Under the pieces are notes generated by a model that was not told where the DNA came from, did no database searches, and saw only the letters and a list, made by a program, of their open reading frames with translations. Shown here piece after piece: positions 1-10,888 of a stretch of 64,000 nt of DNA; the first letter of the stretch is position 1, and each line of letters starts with the position of its first letter. The stretch is from Volvox africanus (Eukaryota > Chlorophyta > Chlorophyceae > Chlamydomonadales > Volvocaceae), in assembly GCA_030268105.1 (NCBI GenBank), contig BSDZ01000004.1, positions 6,428,001-6,492,000 on the forward strand, written 5' to 3'. Both the position numbers and the translations under genes were made by a program.

Positions 1-100
1 CCTCTCCCTCTCCCTCTCCCTCTCCCTCTCCCTCTCCCTCTCCCTCTCCCTCTCCCTCTCCCTCTCCCTCTCCCTCTCCCTCTCCCTCTCCCTCTCCCTC
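1..100. repeat. (CCTCTC)n hexamer microsatellite
   Basis: The window opens with about 16 uninterrupted copies of CCTCTC, then passes into C-rich unique sequence. The complementary unit is GAGAGG. It does not match the common telomere units TTAGGG, TTTAGGG or TTTTAGGG, so it is called a simple repeat. It begins at base 1, so its true length is unknown. Confidence 0.95.
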
Positions 101-344
101 CCCGCCCACTCCCCACGGGGCCCAATCTCCCTTGTCGCTTCCCTCCGTGCAGAGCAGCTCCCAGGGTTGCAATGACCGGATACGTCAAAGGCATTCTAGC
201 CTCACTAGACTGAAAATCCTCAGCTAGCACGCATGGTCAAGTCAAGACAGGACGCGTAACACTTGCTGGTGCTGGTGAACAGGACCATGGCACACTAAAT
301 TGTCAGAACCATCGAACAAGTATTGCGTCGTTTGAACGAATCCG
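101..344. other. unassigned spacer
   Basis: No open frame, repeat, splice pattern or transposon terminus was recognised here. The stretch separates the microsatellite from the inverted-repeat copy that begins near 345. Confidence 0.5.
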
Positions 345-1035
345 AGAATCCATCTCCGCACTGCTCAGCTTCATCAGCATCTTATAGGGTCACTGCCATG
401 GTACATTCCCCTAATAGATGAAGGGGAGGGGAGCTCTCTAAAATCCGCACACCACAAGATAGCGCAGTCAATGGGCCGTGATGATGTCCCTGCTGCCTTC
501 CGCCAATATCCAGTCGCCTTCCTGCCTGCCCCTCTAGGGGGGCTACACCGTGTTCTCTGGGTTAGGGGGGCCTACAGCGATCCGCCACACAGTGTACGGT
601 GGGTGAAGGGGCCCAACGGCAATTCGCCACGCGATGTTTGCTTTTATTTCTTCTTTGGGGATATCCTCGATAAAAGACTTGCACCATAGAAGTTGCTGTG
701 GTAAGACGCCCGGTATTTGAATTGTTCAACCGCTGTGGGGTTCGAGGCACATTTTTATGGATATAGAACGCATTCCTTATTTATTTCCCTGCGTACGTTA
801 AGAATAGTGATACAGAATGCTGGTTGGCCGTAGGTATCCTCGGAGTTCCACAACGCGCATTTGTCTGCATGAGCTTTTGCCTTGCATAACTTTGCAATAA
901 ATCAAATGAGATAAACAGCAAATATGGAGAGGTTCGAATCGGACAAATCAGTCATGGTGCGCGTGGGAAGTTGATGCACAATGGGCGTTTTGCGCCTGGC
1001 GCTCAGGAACCGACTGCCATGATCGATAGGATTGA
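345..1035 (+). repeat. left copy of a dispersed repeat, inverted at right end
   Basis: Bases 345-960 match the reverse complement of about 63300-63905, and 835-1035 match the reverse complement of about 59955-60130. Identity is uneven: roughly 471-655 is identical to its partner by eye, while the flanks carry many substitutions and small indels. A 72-codon frame (471-689) keeps its first ~62 codons in the right copy, but that stretch is identical at the DNA level, so conservation does not prove coding. The repeat may be part of a transposon or a segmental duplication. No transposase motif is visible. Confidence 0.8.
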
Positions 1036-1126
1036 ACCGGGGGAACAAGGAAAAACTGCGCTTATTTGGATCCCGTTGCACACCGAGGCGCGGCCTGTCC
1101 GGGGCGCGGCCCGTCCGAGGGCGCGG
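1036..1126. other. GC-rich spacer with short CGCGGCC-type repeats
   Basis: Short GC-rich direct repeats (GGCGCGGCC and close variants) lie between the dispersed repeat and the foldback element. No gene is seen. Confidence 0.4.
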
Positions 1127-2180
1127 CGGCCGTTCGAGTTGGGCCCTGTCGTCACGTCAGCCGTACCCGCTCGGGGCGTGCTATACTGATATAAAGCAAT
1201 CTCATGCGTTTACAATCATAACGATCGTCATACAACGTTCCAGTTTTTTCATCACACTGTCAGTAACTTTTGCAATTCTTCTTGACCAGTTGTTTGCGAT
1301 CCCTTGCTATCAGACCAGCTTGGCACAGCAGCCACTGATGCTTGCCCATGGCCCAACCGCGCCTGGCCTATGAGAGGGCACGGACATCACACTCATTAGG
1401 CTGAAGATGTCTTCCTAGGGGATCAGCGCGCGGCCATATGCGGCTCACGAAGGGTGCGTTACTTATCTTGCCGAGCAAATTTTATTTAAAGCTATTGAGA
1501 TTTTGAGATCTTATTTTGATTCCGTGACTCGCAGTGTTCGGCATGGAGGACGTCACCAATGATCAGTTGGCCGAGGCAACAAAAGCAGAGTTAGAATGTG
1601 GAGGTGCGTGCACTGCAATACTTGTTGTCGTTGGTGACGTCCTCCACCACGCAAACAACAAGTATTGAAGCAGTGCACGCACCTCCACATTCTAACTCTG
1701 CTTTTGTAGCCTCGGCCAACTGATCGTTGGTGACGTCCTCCATGCCGATCACTGTGAGTCACGGAATCAAAATAAAATCTCAAGATCTCAATACCTTCAA
1801 ATAAAATTTGCACGGCAAGATAACTACCCTTCGTGAGCTTTATCAATTTAGCTGCATGCTGATCCCCTAGGCAGACATCTTCAGCTGTAATGTTTGTGCT
1901 GTCCGTGCCCTACCATAGGACAGGTGCAGTTGGGCCATGGGCCGGCATCAGTGGCTGCTGTGCCATGCTGGTCTGATAGCAAGAGATTGCAAACAACTGG
2001 TCAAGAAGAATTGCAAAAGTTACTGGCAAGTGAGTGTGATGAAAAAACTGGAAAGTTGTATGACAATCATTAAGATAGTGACAATGCATGAGATTGCTAT
2101 ATCAGTCTAACACGCAGTATGACTGTACACCAGTACTGCTGATGTAACAACAGGGCCCAACCCAATGGCCGCACCTTCGG
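1127..2180. mobile_element. foldback element with ~0.5-kb inverted arms
   Basis: The arm at about 1127-1627 is the imperfect reverse complement of about 1656-2180, with a loop of about 28 nt (1628-1655). Outer ends match as GCGGCCRTT...TTGGGCCCTG and its complement. Inner ends pair CACTGCAATACTTGTTG with CAACAAGTATTGAAGCAGTG. No transposase frame lies inside. Such long hairpins fit a foldback or MITE-like non-autonomous DNA element, or an inverted duplication. A related single arm occurs at about 58448-59883, so the sequence is dispersed. No clear target duplication was found. Confidence 0.8.
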
Positions 2181-2252
2181 ATGGGCCTCTCAAGAGGAGC
2201 ATCTTGAGAGGCCTTTGCGGCTAATAACTGCTACATGGTGGATCGTAGCACC
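2181..2252. other. array-flanking sequence shared with right end
   Basis: The run TACATGGTGGATCG just left of the C-rich minisatellite recurs inverted just right of the G-rich minisatellite near 63090-63105, so both arrays keep the same boundary sequence. Confidence 0.7.
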
Positions 2253-2712
2253 TTCACCCCACTGCCCCTCTGCTTGTCCTCCTGTCCACCCGTCCCGTCC
2301 TTCACCCCTCTGCCCGACCACCCGTCCGCCCCTCTGCCCCTTCACCCCTCCACCCCTCCGACCCTTCACCCCTCCGACCCTCCATCCCTCCGCCCGTCTG
2401 CCCCTTCACCCGTCCGCTCCTTCATCCCTCGGCCCGTCTGCACATCCACCCCTCTGCCCGTTCATCCCTCCACCCGTCAACCCCTCTGCCCGTCCGCCCC
2501 TCCACCCATCCAGCCCTCCACCCCTCCGTCTGTCCGCCCCTTCACCCGTCAGCCCCTTCATCCCTCCGCCCATCTGCACATCCACCCCTCTGCCCGTCCA
2601 CCCCTCCACCCCTCTGCCCGTCCACCCCTCCACCCCTCTGACCCTCCACCCCTCCGCCCGTCCACCCCTTCACCCGTCCACCCCTCCAACCCTCCGCCCC
2701 TTCACTCCTCCG
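2253..2712 (+). repeat. C-rich 8-bp minisatellite, left array part 1
   Basis: Units of 8 bp of the form CCCNTCNN (CCCCTCCA, CCCGTCCG, CCCCTCTG) repeat with substitutions but almost no register change. The array is split by the solo LTR at 2713-3527 and continues to 3788. It is the inverted counterpart of the G-rich array at 60135-63086 and shares the variant run TGCACATCCACCCCTCTGCC. Long Pro/Ser/His-rich frames on this strand are a by-product of the stop-free repeat. Confidence 0.95.
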
Positions 2713-3527
2713 TGTTGTACACGGGTTCAATCGCTGTTTACACCGCAGTAGACCGCAATCCATTTGAGCATTATGAAGCATGATATAATTATATTAGCAT
2801 GATATACTCGAGTATATCTAGCTAATCAGGCATGTTGCATTATCATCTACGACATCACGCTGTCGGTCAACATGTTTGACTCGAGGCTGATAATTAATGC
2901 GTGATCTATCTGTTGGCATAATATTCCGCGTAATAATACTTTGAATATTATTACCTCAGCTGTATCATAAACCATACGCGTATGCGAGAACGCGACGATC
3001 GTGATGGTTGGGTCGGCAACTGAATATCGATATTCGGACCTTCGCATATTGCATGCGTTGCATCCATTAATATCACGGATTACACGATATTCAGAACAGT
3101 ACTATGAAGGTACTCACACTTGAGATCGGAATCCAGTGAGACCTGTACTGCACATCGGTATCGCGGCGTGATAGGTGCAAGGATGGCCGCCTAGAGACCG
3201 AAGTCGGCTTGATGCTACTTTGGACTAAGTACTCGCGTACTTGACTCTATCTAATTCACATACATACGATTTACTCATTTATATTCGGCCTGAGCTATTC
3301 CAGCACAGCATCTCCAGCCGGATGATGAACATTGCCCGCGGGGTCTGATGGCCGACTGCCCATTTGTAAACGAAGACTATTGTAAGTTGGATCTTTCCTT
3401 ATTGTTGAGTCTTCCGCTGTCACTTTGCTCGCATTGGATCGCCTTGCTGTTCGTAAGCTTGGTGTGCACTTAGCTAACATCCAGACGTGCAGATTCAGTG
3501 CATGATTGAAGAAGGAAGGATACAACA
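2713..3527 (+). repeat. solo LTR, family B, inside minisatellite
   Basis: It begins TGTTGTACACGGG and ends GGATACAACA, with the family B internal palindromes around 2810, 2935-2955 and 3022-3038. Flanks CTCCG (2708-2712) and CTCTG (3528-3532) form a 5-bp target duplication with one mismatch. No internal gag-pol sequence is present, so this is a solo LTR left by LTR-LTR recombination. It closely resembles the LTRs at 31424-32238 and 30510-31287. Confidence 0.93.
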
Positions 3528-3788
3528 CTCTGCCCCTCCACCCCTTCTCCCCTCCATCCCTCTGCTCGTCCACCCCTCCACCTGTCCGCCCATCCATCCC
3601 TCTGCTCGTCTGCCCCTCCATTCCTCCGCCCCTTCACTCCTCCGCCCCTCCACCTGTCCGCCCGTCCATTCCTCTGCTCGTCCGCCCCTTCACCCCTCCG
3701 CCGCTCCACCTGTCCACCCTTGTACCCCTCCACCCGTCCACCCCTCCGCCCCTCTGCTCGTCCGCCCCTTCACCCGTTCACCTGTCAT
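3528..3788 (+). repeat. C-rich 8-bp minisatellite, left array part 2
   Basis: Continuation of the 8-bp array beyond the solo LTR, with the same CCCNTCNN units. It ends near TTCACCTGTC. Confidence 0.93.
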
Positions 3789-3866
3789 GCACTATTGACG
3801 GCGTGACAATTCTGGTAAAAGAGTGTTAGGAAACGACAGTTCCAACAGCTGCTGATTTGCGTGAAT
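3789..3866. other. short unassigned spacer
   Basis: About 80 bp between the minisatellite and an inverted LTR fragment. No recognisable feature. Confidence 0.4.
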
Positions 3867-4003
3867 TGTTGTATCCTTCCTTCTTCGATCATGCACTGAA
3901 TCTGCACTTCTGGATGTTAGCTACGTGTGCACCATACTTACGAACAGCAAGGTGATTCAATGCGAGTCAAGTGACAGCGGAAGACTCAACAACAAGGAAA
4001 GAT
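3867..4003 (-). repeat. inverted family B LTR end fragment
   Basis: TGTTGTATCCTTCCTTCTTC at 3867 is the reverse complement of the family B LTR 3' end, and similarity continues for about 135 bp. It lies head to head with the plus-strand LTR remnant starting near 4014, so the outer part of the B1 LTR appears to have been replaced by an inverted copy of its own end. Confidence 0.85.
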
Positions 4004-4013
4004 CAATATCACG

Positions 4014-4238
4014 GGTAACTCAATCTGATTCCCATATATACGTTTTATTCAACTATTATCGGCCTGAGCTATTCTAGCATATCATCTCCAGCCGGATGAT
4101 GAACATTGCCCGTGGGGTCTGACGGCCGACTACCAATCTGTAATCAAAGACTATTGTAAGTTGAATCTTTCCTTGTTGTTGAGTCTTCCGCTGTCACTTT
4201 ACTCGCATTGAATCACCTTGCTGTCCGTAAGTATGGTG
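4014..4238 (+). repeat. B1 5' LTR remnant, part 1
   Basis: Family B LTR sequence (GGCCTGAGCTATTCTAGC, TCTTCCGCTGTCAC) that lacks its 5' portion and is interrupted by element A1 at 4239. It resumes at 11713 and ends at 11780. Confidence 0.88.
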
Positions 4239-5068
4239 TGTTGTGCTACGGTTCATTTCCCGCCGACGCGTAGGTCGACGGTCGGTCGATCCTACGAGGC
4301 GAAGTGCTTTTGTGATGAACGCATTGCATATGAATGAATCTGCATGATATAAATGTATTCGTGTACATTTATATATGCATTTGGCATGTTGTCTTTACCC
4401 ATCGCGACATCGCATCATGGCAAATCCGCCTAGCATGCATGAAAGCCCGAAGCATGGAAGTGCGCATTATTCTCGTGCTACGAAACAATAAGTAATATTA
4501 TCTGATATAATATTACTTCATTACAGCACACGTTAAGAGCGCCGCACTCGTCGCGATGCATGCCCTGCAACCGGATATCGTTATCCGGACCCTTGCATCA
4601 TGCGAATGCCGGAAAGGCTTATACGTTGTTATGCGTGGACATCGCCTAGACACAGTAGGGTTGTCACATCTAGGATCGGCCTCCTAATGTGAATCGTACG
4701 GCACTGCGATGCTGCGAGTATAACAGATGCGAGGACGGCTAAGCTAGACAAGACATTCGATACCGGAGAACACTCGTGTGTTCTATATTACTATTTCTAT
4801 ACACTATTCTACTTAGCCCGAGCTAAGCCTGAACTTCGCTAGTCACCGCCGCGTGATGATTGCTTGCTTCCGGCGCTGACGGCGATTTCGTCCATTGCAT
4901 CATTCCGATCTGTAAGACCGTAAGTTATATCTCTCTTCGTCTTGAAGTCTTCCGCTGTCTCTGTTTGCTCTCGCCTGCCTTGCTGTACTTGCAAGTGCTC
5001 GCGCATCGGTGTCGATAGTCTCCAGACGTGCAGATACTCATGAGCAAACGCGAACGAGAGGTACAACA
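4239..5068 (+). repeat. A1 5' LTR
   Basis: 830 bp, TGTTGTGCTACGG...GTACAACA. It contains three palindromic blocks typical of the family: near 4338-4358, the AT-rich GTAATATTATCTGATATAAT block near 4492-4520, and CCGGATATCGTTATCCGG at 4571-4588. Compared with its 3' partner it has a 6-bp insertion in the GGTCGACGGTCGGTCG stretch. Confidence 0.96.
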
Positions 5069-5090
5069 AATTGGTATCGAGACAGGTTCG
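5069..5090 (+). promoter_or_regulatory. A1 primer-binding site
   Basis: TTGGTATCGAGACAGG follows the LTR after 2 nt. The TGGTAT start resembles initiator-Met tRNA primer sites (plant-type TGGTATCAGAGC), but the following bases differ. The same site occurs after every 5' LTR of families A and B here. The tRNA itself cannot be identified without the host tRNA set. Confidence 0.65.
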
Positions 5091-5135
5091 TTGCCTAACT
5101 GTCTCTCTTTGTCTAATCGGAAGTAGGTTCTTTCT

Positions 5136-5569
5136 ATGGCGAGTTCCAGCGACGAACCACGAGGACCGCTAGATACTTTTGCCGAAGACTTAGGCCGCGC
5201 CGTTTTGGACGCCGCCGCTTCCGGTTTGTAATTGTTTAATTGCTTTTGTTTAGATTGCTGCACTTGTTGTGTAAGTGTACGCTCTGAGTCGCAGGTAATC
5301 TCAGTGCACCGGCATTGCTTGCCGCGGCGACTGAGACCGGCGTTCGTCCGGACCAGTTGGCGACTCTCATTGCCCAAACTACGGAGATCAGGACTCAGCT
5401 GGGCAATTACTTGCTGAGTTTGCTGAATCTTCTCAAGAGTACTGTCGGTAGGCTCACCGAATCGCTTTGTACTCTTGCCTTTGCGATAGAAGTCGGCTTC
5501 TATTACGCAAAACTAGGGTATCGTTTCGTGCTCCATGTCCGCGGAACACGACGATACGCCGCACACTAG
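5136..5569 (+). CDS. A1 leader ORF upstream of gag, two exons
   Basis: The first exon, 5136-5223, encodes about 29 residues beginning MASSSDEPRGPLDTF. A GT...CAG intron of 70 nt follows (5224-5293, phase 1). The second exon opens at 5294 and stays open to a TAG at 5567-5569, with a hydrophobic stretch rich in Leu (TQLGNYLLSLLNLLKS). Without splicing, the first exon ends at TAA after 31 codons. Homologous sequence with the same intron position occurs in A2-A4 and in B1 and B2. The function is unknown. It could be a gag N-terminal extension, a small accessory protein or a regulatory upstream ORF. Confidence 0.55.
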
Positions 5570-6767
5570 CCTAGCTAGCCAACCCGATTTCGTTGTAGCT
5601 GCTAGAGCGCCGGATAGAGGTCTTGAGACTATTGGCGCGCGAGCCACTCAAGAGCCCCTTTTCCTTCAGACCCCTGCTCAATTGTGCCGCATTCAGCAGT
5701 GAACATGAATATGGACAACACTGCTGGACCAAGGGTTCTGCCATTACCTCAAGCTCGAGGGCATGATGACATCCCTGAGGTGATGAGATTGTCGATTCCC
5801 GTTTCTAGGCTCAATATTTCGCTGACCGACAAGACACCAGGGTATAGCATAGCCGATGCAACTCGTGCGTACGTGCGTGACGCTAAAAAGTATCTCCAAG
5901 CTGTTCATGGTGGCGATAATGATGGTATCAGGTGTCTCTTCGTTGGTAACACCCTCGAGGGCGCAGCGAAGGACTGGTATCGCAATTGGACCAACGCCCG
6001 AGGCAGCTATACTTTTGACGAGTTGGTCGCCGCTTTGCTCGCACGATTCGCTACTGAGGTTCAAGCACGCGATGTGGAAGCTCGTAAGGTTTTGGCAGCC
6101 GGTAGCTACCACATGCGTCGGGATGAAAATGTACCTGCGTACCAGTCACGCTTCGAAGCACTTGTGACTCCCATTGCTGACCTCACCGAATCTGAGCGTG
6201 TCTTTTGGTTTAGGCGAGGCCTAACGAAACTTTTGGCTAAATGGTGCGCCACTGACTTGGTTGGAGCGCAGATCAAGTCGTATGACGCGTTGGTCGCTTT
6301 TGCTAAGGGCGCGGAGATACGACTTCTTGCCGGCGAGGAAGAAGTCAAGTCTGCCCCTCGTGCAAATGCCGTGCAAGTGCAGGATCCGCTTGGGGAAGCT
6401 GTGGCTCTCGACCAGGACCTCGGCGCGACCCGCCCCACGCCTACTGCCGCAACGCGACGCAGCAACGGGCAACGCAAGGCGCGCGGGGGGCGCTAGCTCG
6501 GGTGTCCGTGGTACAGTAGGAGCAGGTCCGAGCTCGGACCCAGCTAGGAACAGGAAGCGTGGTGGTGCGCCGTCGTCGGCAGCCGCACAGCGTTCCGACC
6601 CCAACGCGAAGCGTACTCGTACGGACGACACATTTATGCCAAAATGGAATTGCAATCGTTCCGAATTCGAGCGTCGAAAATTGGCCAACGTTTGTCTACG
6701 GTGTGCGGAGAGCCATTCTACGAAGGATTGCCCTCTAATGCCGCCGTTTGTACCTCAGCCGAAATAG
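5535..6767 (+). pseudogene. gag: A1 gag, frameshifted
   Basis: This matches the intact 411-residue gag of A4 almost base for base, but a 4-nt loss near 5680 (ACTT missing after CCTGCTC) and a one-nt gain in the G-run near 6487 break the frame. The capsid-like region (YVRDAKKYLQ, FVGNTLEG, FDELVAALLARF) lies in the middle fragment. The zinc knuckle CLRCAESHSTKDC lies in the last fragment. It ends at TAG 6765-6767, in frame with pol. Gag normally forms the virus-like particle and binds RNA; this copy should not produce it. Confidence 0.9.
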
Positions 6768-9700
6768 GGGCTTGCCCGGGTTCCTGCGGAGGGGGCTCTA
6801 CCTGGGTTTTCTGAACTAACGCGTGGTCGGTGGTCATCCTTACGGCCAGCCGTTAAGGCATTGTTGCCTTGTGTACTTGGACACATCGAGCGAGTCATTG
6901 CGCGACGCATCACGCTTGACGGACGCACGGGACTTCTCTGCTTCGATCCGTTGTGTAATGTGTTTACACCTCGCCGTCCCCTGTCGTCTATCGATCTGTC
7001 CAACCACGTGGTTTTGTTCATCCCCTCGTCTCTGCGTGAGATGTCGGAACAGTTGGCCATGTACAGGAGGTGTAGGCGTCAATATCCAGGCACTGCCGCA
7101 TGTGTTTTACTCCCCGCTTTCTGTCGGCGCAAGGCAGAGGCATCGTTAAGGGGTATGCGGCATGTCCACCGGTTCGAGCCGGGCACCGTTTTGTTTAATG
7201 GTGTGGATCGGGAGGGTACGTTGGCTCCGTGGCCACACCTATCCTCCTCGGTTGACGTTTGGTACGAAGCTCCTGATGGGGGTGCCGTTGGTTACGGACC
7301 CGCCTTAAGTGCACTGACGTTGTCTGCTGGGCAGTCGCTCGTAGATAACCGTGTCCCTGTGGTTCAGATCGGTTTGAATGGCCGTACTCTGAAGGCACTT
7401 GTTGACACCGGTGCCAGCGACGACTTCATCTCTGTCGCAGAGGTGAATGCGCTGGGGTTGTCCCCAGAGTCGTCTGATTGTCCACAGGTTACCCTTGCTG
7501 ACGGGGGTAAGCATCCCATCGTGGGCAGGATTACCCTTAGCCTATCGTTAGGCCCTTTGCGTGTTGTGACCCGGCCGTACGTGCTGCAGGGCTTAGCAGA
7601 GACTGCACCGTACATAATGGGGTCGTCGACATTACGACAGTACCGCGCGCGCATCGACATGGAGACCGCAACCCTGCATATGTGCAAGGGTACTCTGTCG
7701 ATTAAGGTACATTTCCTGTCGTTCGAACATGTCACACCAAAGGAGGGCGAAACTGAGGCGGTGCCTATGGTTAATTTCGCTGTGACCGCAATGGCCGCGC
7801 GAATCGAACCAGAGCTAGTCGGGCGTAAGGAGGCCGTCCGTTTGTTACGGAAGGGTGCCCACGGACTGCTTTTAAGGCCGCGGGTGAGCTGTTGTGTCAC
7901 CACCGCGCAGATTTCTGCGGATCCTGAGGTTGAGGCCCTACTGTCGCAGTATGAGGACGTCTTTAAAGATATCCCTGGCCTACCACCTATGCGTCCTGTT
8001 GATCACACAATCCCTCTCATGCCTGGAGCGCAGCCTACGGCCCGGCCAATGTACAGGTTGAGTCCATTGGAACTGGACGAGGTGAAGCGCCAGGTGACGG
8101 ATTTGCTCGCGAAGGGTATGATACGCCCCAGCACATCCCCGTATTCTGCACCGATTTTATTTGTCGGTAAGAAGGATGGGACCTTGCGCATGTGCATCGA
8201 TTACCGGGGGTTGAATGCGAATACGGTGAAAAATCGCTACCCTTTGCCACGCGTTGACGACCTGTTGGATAAGCTGAAGGGCTCGGCTTATTTTTCCTCA
8301 ATTGACTTACAACAGGGCTACAATCAGATTCGCATCGCTGCCTCTGATATCCCGAAAACCGCTTTTCGGACGCCCTTCGGTCACTTTGAGTATACGGTCC
8401 TATCATTTGGTTTGACTAATGCCCCTGCGACGTTTCAGGCGGTTATGGACCGAATGTTTAGGCCGTTTATCGACAGGTTCGTTGTTTGCTACCTGGATGA
8501 CATCTTGGTATATTCTAAGACGCGCGAGGAGCACTTGGAGCATCTGCGGCTCGTGCTCGACGTTATGAGGCGGGAGCAATTGTTTGCTAAACGCGCCAAA
8601 TGCTTTTGGGCGCAGCCTCAGGTGGAATATTTGGGTCACATTGTGTCGGCCACCGGTGTGAAGATGGACCCGCGGAAGGTCGCCGTGGTTCGCGATTGGC
8701 CTGCGCCTCAGAACCTCACGGAGCTGCGTAAGTTCCTTGGCTTGACCAATTATTTCCGAAAGTTCATTGAAAAATATTCCATCATTGCGGCCCCGCTTAC
8801 TAACTTAACTCGCAAAGGCGTTTTCGTTTCGCTCGAGTCGTGGACGTCGCAATGCCAGCGGGCATTCGAAGAGCTCAAACGAATCATTGCCGAAGATGTC
8901 ACCCTTGCATTCCCTGATTACTCGTTGCCATTTCGTGTTGAGGTAGTGTCTGATGCCTCAATATTTGGAAGCGGCGCTGTATTGTTACAGGAAGGGCGAC
9001 CGATCGCCTTCACGAGTAAGAAGTTTTCTGGTGCGGAGATTCGCTACACCACCGGGGAACAGGAGCTTCTGGCCGTGCTGCATGCTTTAAAGGAATGGCG
9101 CTGTTACCTCGAGGGACGCCCGTTTACTTTAAAGACTGACCACAAGCCCCTAACGTTTTTGCAAAGCGTTCCGACGTTGAACCGCCGTCAAGCTAGGTGG
9201 ATGGAATATCTAGCTAGGTTCAACTGCACCTGGGAGTATATTTCTGGTAAATTGAATATTGCCGATGCTCTCAGTCGACATCCGTCGCTACACGCTGCAA
9301 TTTTGGCAGCGCCCGTCGTGCGGCCGCGTAGCGAGGAGGTTCCGATCGCGACGGACCTCGCGGAGCGGTTGAAGGTTGCCTACAACGCAGACGTCTGGTT
9401 CGCGGACCCGGCTAATGTAGAACACCTTCGCAAGCAGAATGGCCTTTGGCTACGGACGGAGGGTGCAGCTACGCAAATCGTCGTTCCGAACGACGACGCG
9501 CTACGCTACGACATCCTTGCGCGGTTCCACGAGGACCCGTTAGCAGGACACCCTGGTAGCAAGCGATTGATCGACTTGGTGCAACGTTCCTTTTGGTGGC
9601 CTCGTTTGGCTAAGGATGCGGCGAACTTCGTCCAGACATGCAGTCTGTGCCAGCGCAATAAGGCTTTGTCCGGTAAGGGCCATGGGTTGTTGCAACCGTT

Positions 9701-10829
9701 GCCTGTCCCGGATGCGCCTTGGGAAAGTGTTTCCATGGACTTCGTAGTCGCGCTGCCCAAAACTGAGGGGGGATACGATGCGGTGTTCGTAATGGTCGAT
9801 CGTCTGACTAAGATGGTTCACCTAGCACCATGCACATCATCCTGCACGGCTGAGCAAACCGCACGTTTGTTTTTCGACAATGTGGTTCGGTTACACGGGG
9901 TTCCCAAAAACGTGATCTCGGACCGCGGTGGACAGTTCACGTCTAAGTTTTGGGAAGCGCTCTGCAAACTAGTTGGCATGTGCGTCAACCTGAGCACGGC
10001 GTATCACCCGCAGACTGATGGTCAAACCGAACGCACAAACCGCACGTTGGGTGATATGTTGCGCAATTATGCTGGTCGCACACCACTTGTTTGGGATACG
10101 TATTTGACTGCGGCAGAATTCGCGCTTAACAATGCTGTTAACCGCTCTACAGGCAAAAGTCCGTTCTTTCTTAACTACGGATTTCATCCCGCGCTACCCG
10201 TGTGGCGTGAGTTGGAAGTGAACGTGCCTGCTGCTAAACTTTTTGTCAAGTCTTTTATGTCCCGAATCACAGACGCGAAGTCGTGTTTGGGCGCGGCGCA
10301 GCAACGAACGACGGAATACTATAACAAATCTAAGCAGGATGTGACGTTTTCGGAAGGGCAACTCGTGTTGCTAAGCACCAAGAACTTGCGTTCCTTGGCC
10401 GACGGATCCCGAAAACTCTTACCCCGCTGGATTGGTCCGTATCCTGTCATGCGCATGGTTGGGAATGTGGCTGTGGAGCTTGCATTGCCCGCTGATATGC
10501 CCATTCACCCCACGTTTCACGTATCGCTTGTTCGTCCGTATCATGGTACGGAACCCGTCCCTGAGCCTGCTAACGCCCCCACAGCGATCGAACCAGTTCC
10601 CGAGACCTGGATCGCTGGTAAACAGAAGTTTTACGATGTGGAGCGGGTGTTAGATTATCGCGCGCGTCGTGTGGGCCGACACCGACGTAAGCGAACAGTA
10701 CACGAGTACTTGGTTAAGTGGACAGGGTATACCGACGAGCACAACTCATGGGAACCGGCACGCAACTTCTCACAGGACATGAAACCCCTGCTCGAAGAAG
10801 CCCGCAAACGTGCCACACAAGCCCAATGA
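6768..10829 (+). CDS. pol: A1 pol polyprotein (PR-RT-RNase H-IN-chromodomain)
   Basis: The frame is open from the codon after the gag TAG to TGA at 10827-10829, about 1,353 codons. Domains in order are a retropepsin-like protease with VDTGASDD (near 7401-7425), reverse transcriptase with YLDD (near 8491), RNase H with SDAS and TDHKP, an HHCC zinc domain, a DDE integrase (MDF, SDRGG, TDGQTER) and a C-terminal chromodomain (YLVKWTGY). No start codon is needed if it is made by readthrough of the upstream UAG. A substitution cluster against A4 includes KVHF for KVPF and CLGAA for CLDAA. All catalytic motifs are kept. Confidence 0.95.
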   Translation, partial: GLARVPAEGALPGFSELTRGRWSSLRPAVKALLPCVLGHIERVIARRITLDGRTGLLCFDPLCNVFTPRRPLSSIDLSNHVVLFIPSSLREMSEQLAMYRRCRRQYPGTAACVLLPAFCRRKAEASLRGMRHVHRFEPGTVLFNGVDREGTLAPWPHLSSSVDVWYEAPDGGAVGYGPALSALTLSAGQSLVDNRVPVVQIGLNGRTLKALVDTGASDDFISVAEVNALGLSPESSDCPQVTLADGGKHPIVGRITLSLSLGPLRVVTRPYVLQGLAETAPYIMGSSTLRQYRARIDMETATLHMCKGTLSIKVHFLSFEHVTPKEGETEAVPMVNFAVTAMAARIEPELVGRKEAVRLLRKGAHGLLLRPRVSCCVTTAQISADPEVEALLSQYEDVFKDIPGLPPMRPVDHTIPLMPGAQPTARPMYRLSPLELDEVKRQVTDLLAKGMIRPSTSPYSAPILFVGKKDGTLRMCIDYRGLNANTVKNRYPLPRVDDLLDKLKGSAYFSSIDLQQGYNQIRIAASDIPKTAFRTPFGHFEYTVLSFGLTNAPATFQAVMDRMFRPFIDRFVVCYLDDILVYSKTREEHLEHLRLVLDVMRREQLFAKRAKCFWAQPQVEYLGHIVSATGVKMDPRKVAVVRDWPAPQNLTELRKFLGLTNYFRKFIEKYSIIAAPLTNLTRKGVFVSLESWTSQCQRAFEELKRIIAEDVTLAFPDYSLPFRVEVVSDASIFGSGAVLLQEGRPIAFTSKKFSGAEIRYTTGEQELLAVLHALKEWRCYLEGRPFTLKTDHKPLTFLQSVPTLNRRQARWMEYLARFNCTWEYISGKLNIADALSRHPSLHAAILAAPVVRPRSEEVPIATDLAERLKVAYNADVWFADPANVEHLRKQNGLWLRTEGAATQIVVPNDDALRYDILARFHEDPLAGHPGSKRLIDLVQRSFWWPRLAKDAANFVQTCSLCQRNKALSGKGHGLLQPLPVPDAPWESVSMDFVVALPKTEGGYDAVFVMVDRLTKMVHLAPCTSSCTAEQTARLFFDNVVRLHGVPKNVISDRGGQFTSKFWEALCKLVGMCVNLSTAYHPQTDGQTERTNRTLGDMLRNYAGRTPLVWDTYLTAAEFALNNAVNRSTGKSPFFLNYGFHPALPVWRELEVNVPAAKLFVKSFMSRITDAKSCLGAAQQRTTEYYNKSKQDVTFSEGQLVLLSTKNLRSLADGSRKLLPRWIGPYPVMRMVGNVAVELALPADMPIHPTFHVSLVRPYHGTEPVPEPANAPTAIEPVPETWIAGKQKFYDVERVLDYRARRVGRHRRKRTVHEYLVKWTGYTDEHNSWEPARNFSQDMKPLLEEARKRATQAQ

Positions 10830-10851
10830 CCCCTGCAGTCGATGCTGTATG

Positions 10852-10888
10852 ATGCAGCGAGGACGCTGCATACGGGAGGGGGGATAAT
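10852..10888 (+). promoter_or_regulatory. A1 3' hairpin and polypurine tract
   Basis: A perfect 8-bp stem, ATGCAGCG-AGGA-CGCTGCAT, lies directly before the purine run GGGAGGGGGGATAA that abuts the 3' LTR. The purine run is the expected plus-strand primer. The hairpin is conserved in both families. Confidence 0.8.

Noticed and set aside
1..100. Telomere at the window start
   Set aside because: The CCTCTC unit does not match known telomere units, and nothing else marks a chromosome end. A telomere variant cannot be ruled out but is not supported.
471..689. Small conserved protein gene
   Set aside because: The match to the right-end copy is identical DNA, so codon-level selection cannot be judged. 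No start context or splice signals were seen.
2215..2783. Overlapping Pro-rich frames of about 180 codons
   Set aside because: Same cause as above: C-rich 8-bp minisatellite, running into a solo LTR.
6106..6688. Antisense frames of 100-200 codons opposite gag and pol
   Set aside because: They recur at the same places in all A copies as shadows of GC-rich coding sequence and have no recognisable motifs.
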